Below, piece by piece: positions 45,066-53,903 of a DNA stretch of 64,000 bases. The position numbers and the translations under genes were made by a program. Within the stretch, counting starts at the first letter, position 1; each line of letters starts with the position of its first letter. The notes beneath the pieces are model-generated. The model worked only from the letters and a program-made list of their open reading frames with translations. It did not search any database and had not been told where the DNA came from. The stretch covers positions 1,054,001-1,118,000 of the forward strand of contig NZ_CP154468.1 in the NCBI RefSeq assembly GCF_039545455.1, in the 5' to 3' direction. The stretch comes from Brucella sp. BE17 (lineage in GTDB: Bacteria > Pseudomonadota > Alphaproteobacteria > Rhizobiales > Rhizobiaceae).

Positions 45066-45703
45066 CAGGCCGTTCTCAAACGTTCCCTCAGTTCTTCCCA
45101 TTTCATCACCTCGCACCCTAGCGCATTTCCGGCCTCGATCGCTTCAGGCGATGGACTCCCGTTAGGATTGATGTTCCAAACCACATCGACAGGACCAAAG
45201 TCATCCCAGAGGCTGCGAACGGCGTCTGCGGTTGGCTCATAGTCGGCGATCATACCGATTCTGAGAACGGTTCCGCTCCTGAGCGTAACCCGATGAACGC
45301 GGTCATACTCCCTGCTTACCTCCTGCACCCGACCATACTGTCGGAGCAAGCGGTCAGAGAACAGGTACGTCTTATGGGAAGCCGTATTCGCGTTTCCGTC
45401 AAGCGCAGCCGAAATTAAGGTTCCGGAACTTCCCCAGCCTACATGGACTCCCCCAAGATATTCGATTGCCTCACCATGCCAAACGCAGGACTTCCGGTAA
45501 CCGCACAGGAAATCTATTTTCGGATACGTTTCCCGGTAGCTCGCCGCCGTTGCCGCGTCGATCTCATGCGCAGCCGATATCACGGCCAAGACGTCCGGCT
45601 GATCCTGAGCTACAATTCGGATGAGCTCGCCCTCCACATGCCCTGCGGTCAACGGTGGCTGCTCTGCGATGTTGGCGAGCACATATTTGACCTGCCAGTT
45701 CAC
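45065..45703 (-). CDS. unknown 212-residue protein of the HNH/NTase operon
   Basis: Starts at GTG 45703 with GGAAGG upstream. The GTGA overlap with the HNH stop, and the TGATG overlap with the NTase start, show tight translational coupling of three genes. Visible features: VNWQVKYVLANIAEQPPLTA, VLAVISAAHEIDAATAASYR, an aromatic-rich core (FLCGYRKSCVWHGEAIEYLG, GVHVGWGSSGTLI) and a C-terminal alpha/beta half (LRIGMIADYEPTADAVRSLW, VVWNINPNGSPSPEAIEAG). I do not recognise the family. Operon structure suggests a subunit or substrate of the nucleotidyltransferase and nuclease. Confidence 0.7.
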   Translation of the reverse strand: MNWQVKYVLANIAEQPPLTAGHVEGELIRIVAQDQPDVLAVISAAHEIDAATAASYRETYPKIDFLCGYRKSCVWHGEAIEYLGGVHVGWGSSGTLISAALDGNANTASHKTYLFSDRLLRQYGRVQEVSREYDRVHRVTLRSGTVLRIGMIADYEPTADAVRSLWDDFGPVDVVWNINPNGSPSPEAIEAGNALGCEVMKWEELRERLRTA

Positions 45704-46392
45704 GAGAATATGCCTTCCATTGCCGCGGGAAAGCGGATCGCACGGCCGGCCACACCGCAAACATGGCGTTCTGCTAAGCCGCGCACATGCTCCTGATATT
45801 CTGCGAATGTCCGGCGTTCGTCACCAGTAGCGAGTCCCAAATTCGCCTGAATGATGGCCTGAACGCGATAGTGGTTCGGCAAGATGACGCTCCGCATTCG
45901 CTGGCTCCACGCCTTTGCGGCTTCGGCTTCTGGATCATACTCGAAATTCGATCCATGCTCTGGAGCAAACTTGTCCCAGATGGCTTTATTCTCGGCCATC
46001 ACTCCAACAACCGCTGCTCTCACTTCGGCGCGATCCTCATAGGCCCTAATCCCCTGCTTTGCTGCCAAATTGGCAAGGTGATTTTGCTTCCATTCCAAGA
46101 GAATGTTGCGAGGGAAACCGTCGGGATCCTTATCGATCTTCGTGTGGCACGTCGGACAGAGCAAAATTAGGTTCTCGAACGCATCGGGATCGAAGTCACC
46201 TGCCGGTCGATCTTCATGGCGAGGCCCGGCCTCGCCATGCGGAATTACGTGGGCCATTTCGGCGATGTGCTTGTCTCCACCCAATTCGACCGGGAACAAC
46301 GCGTCAAGACAATCCGGTTTCTGGCAGTGACCCGATGCCTAGGAAAATAATCGCAATCTTGTCGCTGCCGGAATCGCCTTACGCTCTGCCAT
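45700..46392 (-). pseudogene. HNH endonuclease gene with an in-frame TAG near its start
   Basis: A GGGGAG-preceded ATG at 46392 begins MAERKAIPAATRLRLFS, then TAG at 46341-46339 (codon 18), then the same frame goes on ASGHCQKPDCLDALFPVELG, AEMAHVIPHGEAG, ENLILLCPTCHTKIDK: a full HNH domain with paired cysteines. In related proteins this position is usually a charged residue before SG-C, so GAG-to-TAG is likely. Translation could restart at a later in-frame start near FPVELGG (46299), but that would lose the first Cys pair. It is the first gene of the HNH/unknown/NTase operon, so the stop may also reduce downstream expression. Confidence 0.72.
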
Positions 46393-46836
46393 TAAACTCC
46401 CCAGTTCATCACCACTTCAAATATGAGATTGGCTGTATCGAGTGCCAGCCCGCGTGCTGTTCCGACGGAAAATAAAAGAGTGTGCTTCTAACTTGACGAT
46501 CCTGCGCGGTTCCGGGATGTCATGTAGGAAAGGGAAGTTTATCTGCGCCTAAATACCGCGCGGCCAGTAGAATGAAGGGTAGCATTGCAGTTCTCCGAGC
46601 GAAATCATCTAATTCCGCTTTAAGCAGAACGACGGAAGGTCTGCAATGACCGAAATGAGGGCGACGTCAGCCCCATTCGACCCCGACATCAGCGAAGCAG
46701 CCAGGGGAACCGTTCAGGCTTCCTGCTCACGTATGTCGGTAGAGCCTCGCTTGGACGCTGCGGTGGTGCTACGCAGAATAAGTGATGATGAACAAGAAGG
46801 CACACCTCTATGACCAGTTAAGTCGCGGAACTTGCG
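46393..46836. other. intergenic region between HNH operon and Avs-like gene
   Basis: About 440 bp with no recognisable gene. At about 46638 it has the 18-mer AATGACCGAAATGAGGGC, seen again with one change at about 56738 next to boundary copy F. The promoter of the HNH operon must lie at its left end. I see no full boundary element here. Confidence 0.5.
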
Positions 46837-49800
46837 CTAATAGTCGACGCTTGACGCCTTCTTCGCGTGCCAGAACCGAATGCCGCCATCATCCACCCTC
46901 AAGGCAACGATGACGAGTTTGGCACCGGATGTTTCGTCGTAGGATGTTGACGAGCGGTACTTCCAAAGTGTGATCGTCGAGACCAGACGACGTTTCAAGC
47001 CCGACAACGTCACCTCTAGCCACGCTGGCGTTGCCCATAGGATCTCGCCTCCGGACTGATGGCGATATTTGTGCTGGTCAGGGTTCGGCTCCCACTTTCC
47101 CCAGACCTGGCTCTCCAGAGCGAGGCTGCCACTGGCGTCGTGCCACTCGCCGACTATGGGCCCTTCGGTCAAAGACAGCTGCTTCGTTAGATCTATTCCC
47201 AGTCGCGGCCTTGACGCCGCTCCGTGAGCGGCGAGTTCTTCGCCTTGATCGATGCCAAGACCATAATGTTCTGGTGCCCAAACTAGTGGCTCGAACGGGC
47301 TCGCCTGCCGATAGTGCCGATCATAGTACCCGCCGTCCCAAAACTCCGGCAGCCAGAAGTCGTGGCTGGGCTTTTTGGAGAAAGACGTACACCGTTGAAC
47401 CGCTCCTTTCCGCTCCGACAGTGCGGACGTGATATTCACTGAAACGCCGTCCGGCGATGTCCACCTGCCATAGAGCGGGATAAGGTCGGCGGGATCGCGG
47501 TCGATGATCTTGAGCTTTTTTAGCACAACGTCTGGAGCTTGAAGCGACTCCTTCTGCTTCTCGCGCGGTCCGAGAAGTTTCTCAAACGCCCGTTGCGGGG
47601 TGCCGTCCTTGCGATCAGAAAGCCAAGACCCGTCATCGAAGGTGATGTCGTAGCGGTCACGCCACTCGCGCCACTTATCACTTTCGTCATCATATGTTCT
47701 CGCTACGACGGGGTGGGAAGCGAACAGTTTGGTGGCCGCGCTAAACAGTGCGTGCTTTTGAACATGCTCTCTGAAGTACTCGTGCTGGTCATTGCGATCA
47801 CGGCGGTAACGATCATGGCCGGGGAAATAGCTCATGTCCTTTGCCTCGGGCCATCGCGCCACAATCTCGCTCGCAAGAAGGTCCGCTACCGTCCCATGAG
47901 GCAAGCCAAAAAGACGCGCTAAGTCATCGAGCTCGGATTTGTTGAATTCATAGTCAAAGGAAAAACCGGATGTGGCCTCCGCGGGCGCCGGCCACTCATC
48001 TGTCTTCACCGTGCCGTTCGGAGGCGTGTCGATTTGCGCACGCAAGATCGCAAGCGCTTTGTCAGGACGCCCCCCATTACCGATATTCTCGAGGCAGCGT
48101 GCGATATGCACCTTGTGCATCACATGGACATCAGCCCGCTGGGCGAGCGCCAGCAGTTTGGGGCGCAAGAATGCGAGAGTGCTGCCGTGCCTTTTTGCGG
48201 CCCGGGCGAAACCGATGAGAAGCCACTCCTGTGAGTTCTGGAAGGGCAGCGACCTGTCAGTCGTAGCGAGCGCCGGCACCTCGCGAACGTCGAACCGATC
48301 GAGCAGCAATTCCAGCTCCTGGTGCAAACCCAGCTCGACAGCGGTAGAGAGAGAGCGTGCCACCGACCACCTGACATACGCGTCGTCATCGCCCAAGAGA
48401 TGCCAGAGAATGTCGGCCAAGAAACCAGGTTCTTGCCGCGCGGCCGCGAACTCGGCTCGATAAGGGCCTTCACCGATCTCATCCGCGAAACGCGAGGCCG
48501 TGCCGGAAAGGAGTAGCTCGAAGGCTTCGAGCGCGGCAGCACCGGACGCAATGTCACAGAGCGAGATTGCCAGCTGGAGCCATTCATCTCCATCAAGCTC
48601 TATCTCGTCGATCGCAACCTTTTTCAGTATCTGCTCGAGCACGAAGCGCTTGTCGTCGCATAGTTCCGAAAGCTGGTGGATGCGCCGGGCCATATTGGAA
48701 TAACGATCATCAAAAAGCTGGGCTCCTTTGTGCTCGAATAGTGAGGCGATCAGCTCCTTCGAATGTGAGCGCAAGTGGGCGGCTTCACTCGCCCATACCG
48801 CAATGCACTCAATTGTTAGGTCGATAGCTCGGTCAAACTCGAACTCAGTTGCCTCGCAAATGGCGAACAGGAACTGCAACCTTTTGCCGTAGGGGCACGC
48901 GTTTCGCACACCTGCCACGAACTGAAGACGAGCTCCGAATGGAAGGCGCTTGTCCTCATCGATCATCCTGATCGCCTCGTCTATCGAAGCGGCCGATGTC
49001 GGATCGCAGCGCTGGACAAGCGTCGCGATGGTTTCGTCGACCTGTTCTTTGGTCGGTCGCGGCGGCGTATGAGCGAGGAATTGGCTTGAAGAGCGATTGC
49101 GGTCGTTGAATTCGTCCTGCTTCTGCTTAGCAAATGCCCTCGCTTGTTCGATCGCGGTCTTTTCCTCTTCGGTAAGCGTCCCTGGATAGCTATCACCAGC
49201 CTTTAGGAGACTTTCCCATAGCGTTGGCCAAGCGCCGTCCATATGCTCGGCGCGCAGTTTCCCAAGGATCACATTCATGATGGCCTTACGGTCGGCAGGG
49301 TCGCAAACGCTTAAAAGGTCGGAGATGCCTTCACCGACCTGCCAATCCCACCAGCCGTGATCCTTGCACAATGTGAGGAGCAGCGCGGCTCGTACTGGCG
49401 AGAGCTTCCCCTTTTTCGCTAAGTAGCAAACCAGCTGGGGTAAGCCATAGGAAAGCTCAACCACATCCTGGTCCTTCCATCGCACGAGTTTTGCGATGGC
49501 TGCAAAGCCAATTGAGTTCGCCGCCGAACGCCCGAACAATGTCCAGCCAAACTTCCTGGGTTCGTAGTGAGCGATTGCTTGGCAAAGGTTCATGAGGCGC
49601 TGCGCGGCCACGGGAGAGAGTTCGCCGCCGGGCTGAACGACGCCATAGTGTAGCAGAGAGTAAATTTGCTGGAAGTCCTCGCCGCCCATCTGGTCGAGCT
49701 GTGAGAGACCCTGGCGGTAGTACTCGCGTGCCTCGTCGACGCTCATAGCGACCAGAGTTGCGGCGAGATCGGCGTATCCTTCGCCGCGAGAGCCAATGTT

Positions 49801-52800
49801 CTCATCTTTTCGGATTTGTTCCGAGACGTGGCGCGCAAACTCTCCAGCCAGGCTGTGCAAAGGTGGCCTACGAGCTAGATGGGCCAAGACCCTGAGCTTC
49901 TGATAGGGCGCGAACCGCCCGGCAGAAACAAGATCGACCACGGCGCGAGCCTGTTCCGACGTAACATCAGCTGCGTAGGAGAAAAGCAATTCCACGCACG
50001 CGAGGCCCAGTGTTCGCGATTGCAAATCTACTGCGGTCTCGGATCGCCAATGCACGCTGCTGCGGGTCGTCGATTGCCAGATGGAAATGAACGCATCCAT
50101 GGTGGCGACACTGACCGGCTGCTTTGAAAGGATCGCCTCTTGAATGGGCTGCATCAACGTCAACGCGAGTTCGATGGCATCAACGATCTCGTTGCGCTCA
50201 ACAGAGTTGTATCGAGCCTTTTCCTTTGGGGACTTTCGCTTCTTGACGCCTCGCACCGGTGCGGTGCTGACGGTCTGCTCCGCGATGAACTTGGCCAGCT
50301 CTTTCTTATCGCTGATGGCCTTGGCGCGCTTCGTAATCTTCAGTTCTATGGGAAGGAGATCGTGATAAGCGAGCGGCTTTCCGGCAGACCAGGCGCGCAC
50401 GCAAGCACAAATGAGAGGCTGCCAGACCTTCGGATGTCCATAGCGCTCGCTGTAGTCATAGCCTGAGGGCCGCATCTCTGGGACATTGCGCATCAGCGAG
50501 GCCGCTACCGACCGTGAGCCCGTTAGCAGCACGGTGAGCGCAGCTTGGATGATGTCTCCGGCGATGCTTCTATCCTCTCGGAACGAATAGTCCTCACGAT
50601 CTTCCTGATCATCTGGCTCCGAGAAGGCCTTGAGTGACGCCGAGAGTGACTTGGCTTGCGCCCGAGTGATGTATTGGGGCCGCGTCAGCAAGCAGATCTT
50701 CAGCGCGGCGGACTTGCACTGATCGCCTGCGGCGAACTCTACGAACTCGGCAAGCGCGTCATCGCCGGTCGTCAACTTCAGCTGGTCGAGCAGCGTGAGA
50801 AGAGCATCGCTCGCGGCAAGTGAGAAACGAGCAGTCCAGCGGGTGAGATTGTGGTCAACGTTCTCAAGGTCGCCATGCAAGACGCTGGCGAACAACACTG
50901 CTGCAAAGTCGGCTGTCTCAGGCCCGGCACGGTCATGAGGCGGGTCTTCCCCGGGGAGCTGCGAATGCCAGTTGATCCACCGGATCGTACTTTCGCGCTG
51001 AATCATTGCTTCTTCAGCATCGCCCGCAAAGCTGTACGATATGGTGAGGCGCGCACTTCGCGCTCCCCGCCACCCCGACCTATCTGCGAATAGTCGGCGC
51101 TGCGCATCGGGGTCACCCAGTGTCACCGCTAGAGCAGGCGAGCGGCGAATGAACTCATCGCCCCGCATGTTGGCGGTCGCCACTTGCGCAAGGCGCATCG
51201 TGAGGTTGAGGACACGGTCGAAGTCGCCTGCCGCCACGGCAAGGCGGAAGGCTGCTCGCAGGCGCGCGAGCGACAAACGTCGCCGGCCGAACTCCGACTG
51301 CACAACAGAGGGAAAGCTGGAGGAGTCCGCCAGAGCGAAGGCGCGATCACTGTCATTGATGACGACGAGGAAGTGGGGTAGCGCCTCGGCGGCATAGGAC
51401 GATGATGCCTGGCTCGCCAACAGTCTGTCGGCGATCACTCTTTGTGCGTCTACTTCGCTTGAGTAGGTCTCGCGGACATATGTCTCAGTAGGCTCGTCGC
51501 GGAATATGGCTCCATGAGGTGTGAGTTCTAGCATGGGGGCCAAGTCCGATGCGGCGGTATTCACCTGAGATGCCGGCCAGCCCAAAGCACCCGCCAGGTC
51601 GTCAAGGGGAATGGGCGGCGGCAGAAGCGAGAGCGCCACAAAGAACTCGCGAACCTCGTTCTCGGGCCAACCCGCGATGTGAAGGTCGTTGACGATCTTC
51701 GCGCACCGCTGGGCGATAATCTCCTTGACCGTGATCGGAGTGGACGGCGCCGTGCCGGAGACGTTTATGTCCCAGGTGGTCAGCAAGTAGTCGAGCACGC
51801 GGGCGTTTCGGCCCGACCGGGAGAGTGCAGTTGCAACCTCTACCTCGGAGATCGTTGGCCTTCTCGCCTCCAGAAACTGACGCGCTTCGGGCTCGGTGAA
51901 CGGCCCCAGTTCGAAGGGCTCGACCCTCGCGCGGGCGATGACGGTGTCTTTGCGGTGCGTGCGGGCCGTGAGCATCAACTTCACGCCATCAATCGGCTCG
52001 TGGTCGAGCATCGACAAGAGCAGTTTGGGAAACGCGTCCTCACGGCGATAGTCGGCCTCTAGCTGGGCATTGTCGGCAGCATCAATGATGATAAGTAGTC
52101 CGCGCTTCTTCGACTGGGTGACGATGGCAGTGGCGGCTTGGCTAAACCTCTTTCGAGCAGCTTTCAGAATCCGGCGGTTGTCATTCTCCGACGGAAGGAG
52201 GAGATCGCAGAGCCCTCTAGATGCGAGCTCGTTGACGATCTGGACGATGCCGACGCTCGGCAGATGGCGAGAGTGCTCTTCAGACCGGTAGGCGCCTCCG
52301 CCAAAGCAATCAAAGACGACGACCTCGAACTCGTTGCTCAGGCGCGCGGCGAGGCTCTGCACAAAGACGGTCTTCCCCACCCCTCCTTCGGCATGCACGA
52401 AGATTGGCATGGATAGCTGCGCGACCTTTGCGCCGACGATGTCGAGCTCTGTCCGTTCGACTATCGCCCCAACATCAACGAATCGCGTGTCTGCGGGGAA
52501 CAAATCTTCTGGCTCGCAATCAAGCGCGTCGAGAACATCCTCACGCCTGATCAGGTTCTTTCCTTGACCACTGGGACCTGCCTTCTTCAGGACGAGATCC
52601 TGCAAGTCGTGCAGGCGCAGTTTGGCCTGAGAGTCCGCACCCGCCGACCAATCCGTGAGCGTTCGGCGGAGCGCGTTGCTTTGCCCCTGGAGGTTCTTCT
52701 CGGCGGCACGAAACTCTACGCGGGAGAATAGGCGCTTCGGATCGGGAACGCCGCTCTTCGCACAGATTGCAGTCAGGTAGCTTACCTGCCGACCAGCGCC

Positions 52801-53277
52801 GCGGCTTGTCGCAGGAACGCCGCTCTGAAGAGCGGCAAGTGCCTCCCATAGACCGGGGCCAAACGAGGCGTTTGTCACGAAGATAAAGGCAGTTTTGGCA
52901 TCGACTTCTGCGGCCGTGAAATCCTTCTCATAGCCGACGATTGTCGCGCAGAATTTCTCAATTGTTTTTCGGAGAAAGGAGGCGGTCACCTCATCGGGGC
53001 GCAGCTTGTATTTGAACTGCACCGTTTCAAGCCGATCGCTTGCGGCGAAGTTGTTGCCATTGCCGTAATACAGCACGAGGTCCGCGACCTCCTCGGCCTT
53101 GTCGCCGGGCTTCGCGGTCTCGGTCGAGGAAAGACCCTCGACGGCAATCGCGAAGAGGTTGTCCTTGGGGAATACGAGCTGAAGGGCTCTTCGTGCTGCC
53201 CAACGCTCGTGAAAAGTGTGGCCCGCCCGCGACGCTCGAACGGTATCTAATTCGTCGCTATGATCAATTGTAGGCAT
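46837..53277 (-). CDS. giant STAND NTPase with N-terminal Cap4/DUF4297-like nuclease (Avs-type anti-phage sensor)
   Basis: 2146 residues in one frame. N-terminal nuclease-like domain (about 18-230): HTFHERWAARRALQLVF, ADLVLYYGNG and ETVQFKYKLRPDE, i.e. a PD-(D/E)xK core with D66 and QFK 87-89. STAND ATPase: Walker A HAEGGVGKTVF (295-305), Walker B RGLLIIIDAADNAQ (392-405) and a sensor-like MLTARTHRKDT. About 1500 residues of helical repeats follow, the region that recognises phage proteins in Avs sensors, and the tail ends HAKKASSVDY. Avs proteins bind terminase or portal and then oligomerise to cut DNA. Size and domain order resemble Avs3-like members, but the subtype needs alignment. Single gene, own promoter. 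Confidence 0.82.
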   Translation of the reverse strand: MPTIDHSDELDTVRASRAGHTFHERWAARRALQLVFPKDNLFAIAVEGLSSTETAKPGDKAEEVADLVLYYGNGNNFAASDRLETVQFKYKLRPDEVTASFLRKTIEKFCATIVGYEKDFTAAEVDAKTAFIFVTNASFGPGLWEALAALQSGVPATSRGAGRQVSYLTAICAKSGVPDPKRLFSRVEFRAAEKNLQGQSNALRRTLTDWSAGADSQAKLRLHDLQDLVLKKAGPSGQGKNLIRREDVLDALDCEPEDLFPADTRFVDVGAIVERTELDIVGAKVAQLSMPIFVHAEGGVGKTVFVQSLAARLSNEFEVVVFDCFGGGAYRSEEHSRHLPSVGIVQIVNELASRGLCDLLLPSENDNRRILKAARKRFSQAATAIVTQSKKRGLLIIIDAADNAQLEADYRREDAFPKLLLSMLDHEPIDGVKLMLTARTHRKDTVIARARVEPFELGPFTEPEARQFLEARRPTISEVEVATALSRSGRNARVLDYLLTTWDINVSGTAPSTPITVKEIIAQRCAKIVNDLHIAGWPENEVREFFVALSLLPPPIPLDDLAGALGWPASQVNTAASDLAPMLELTPHGAIFRDEPTETYVRETYSSEVDAQRVIADRLLASQASSSYAAEALPHFLVVINDSDRAFALADSSSFPSVVQSEFGRRRLSLARLRAAFRLAVAAGDFDRVLNLTMRLAQVATANMRGDEFIRRSPALAVTLGDPDAQRRLFADRSGWRGARSARLTISYSFAGDAEEAMIQRESTIRWINWHSQLPGEDPPHDRAGPETADFAAVLFASVLHGDLENVDHNLTRWTARFSLAASDALLTLLDQLKLTTGDDALAEFVEFAAGDQCKSAALKICLLTRPQYITRAQAKSLSASLKAFSEPDDQEDREDYSFREDRSIAGDIIQAALTVLLTGSRSVAASLMRNVPEMRPSGYDYSERYGHPKVWQPLICACVRAWSAGKPLAYHDLLPIELKITKRAKAISDKKELAKFIAEQTVSTAPVRGVKKRKSPKEKARYNSVERNEIVDAIELALTLMQPIQEAILSKQPVSVATMDAFISIWQSTTRSSVHWRSETAVDLQSRTLGLACVELLFSYAADVTSEQARAVVDLVSAGRFAPYQKLRVLAHLARRPPLHSLAGEFARHVSEQIRKDENIGSRGEGYADLAATLVAMSVDEAREYYRQGLSQLDQMGGEDFQQIYSLLHYGVVQPGGELSPVAAQRLMNLCQAIAHYEPRKFGWTLFGRSAANSIGFAAIAKLVRWKDQDVVELSYGLPQLVCYLAKKGKLSPVRAALLLTLCKDHGWWDWQVGEGISDLLSVCDPADRKAIMNVILGKLRAEHMDGAWPTLWESLLKAGDSYPGTLTEEEKTAIEQARAFAKQKQDEFNDRNRSSSQFLAHTPPRPTKEQVDETIATLVQRCDPTSAASIDEAIRMIDEDKRLPFGARLQFVAGVRNACPYGKRLQFLFAICEATEFEFDRAIDLTIECIAVWASEAAHLRSHSKELIASLFEHKGAQLFDDRYSNMARRIHQLSELCDDKRFVLEQILKKVAIDEIELDGDEWLQLAISLCDIASGAAALEAFELLLSGTASRFADEIGEGPYRAEFAAARQEPGFLADILWHLLGDDDAYVRWSVARSLSTAVELGLHQELELLLDRFDVREVPALATTDRSLPFQNSQEWLLIGFARAAKRHGSTLAFLRPKLLALAQRADVHVMHKVHIARCLENIGNGGRPDKALAILRAQIDTPPNGTVKTDEWPAPAEATSGFSFDYEFNKSELDDLARLFGLPHGTVADLLASEIVARWPEAKDMSYFPGHDRYRRDRNDQHEYFREHVQKHALFSAATKLFASHPVVARTYDDESDKWREWRDRYDITFDDGSWLSDRKDGTPQRAFEKLLGPREKQKESLQAPDVVLKKLKIIDRDPADLIPLYGRWTSPDGVSVNITSALSERKGAVQRCTSFSKKPSHDFWLPEFWDGGYYDRHYRQASPFEPLVWAPEHYGLGIDQGEELAAHGAASRPRLGIDLTKQLSLTEGPIVGEWHDASGSLALESQVWGKWEPNPDQHKYRHQSGGEILWATPAWLEVTLSGLKRRLVSTITLWKYRSSTSYDETSGAKLVIVALRVDDGGIRFWHAKKASSVDY

Positions 53278-53438
53278 GAACCACTACTGCTTTAACTAAA
53301 ATACCTTAGACGCATCATGAATCACGAATGATAAGCCTGCCGGTGGTGACTGCAACAGCATAGAGAATACAGCACACATTTATCGGTCTTCGTCATCAAG
53401 CCGTGACGTATTCTTGTGGGAATCACTCGACCGAAAGA

Positions 53439-53538
53439 GATTCAAACATTTCTGCCGCCGAACGCCGCCGTTTCTACGCTCTTGTGAGCGCGCACCGGGT
53501 GACGATGACAGCTACATCTACGCTATAGCTCTCTAAAT
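53439..53538. repeat. module-boundary element copy E (middle deleted)
   Basis: GATTCAAACATTTCTGCCGC and CGAACGCCGCCGTTTCTACG are fused directly to the right half GCGCACCGGGTGACGATGAC, AGCTACATCTACGCT, ATAGCTCTCTAAAT. About 80 bp present in D are missing. It separates the Avs-like gene from the HsdR_N-like gene. The surrounding 600 bp (53278-53903) hold no gene. Confidence 0.7.
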
Positions 53539-53903
53539 CCCAGTAGTATTTCTACGGATAACAGAGTGGAGTAAGAGGAGTTTTTACCTCGTCAGCGGGG
53601 TAAGGGACATTTCGAGCCCTTGCCAGCCGCCAAGGCGCGATAGGAAGACTCATAGCTTTTGATATTGATGGAGACCAATGCCTCAATCTATCGACGACGG
53701 CGCTACCACGGCCGTAGGTTTATGATCGGCGGTTTTAGGCCGTGGACAGCAGACAGACGGCTTTCAGCGGATAAGCGTTGAAAGCGGTCGTATAGTCCAC
53801 TGACGAAGGCGAAGTGCACGAAGATGTGCCCTGAAGCAGAGGCACACCTGCAAATGGACGATTGCCGATGCAACTCGGCGCGGAGCAACGTACTATGTGA
53901 AGA

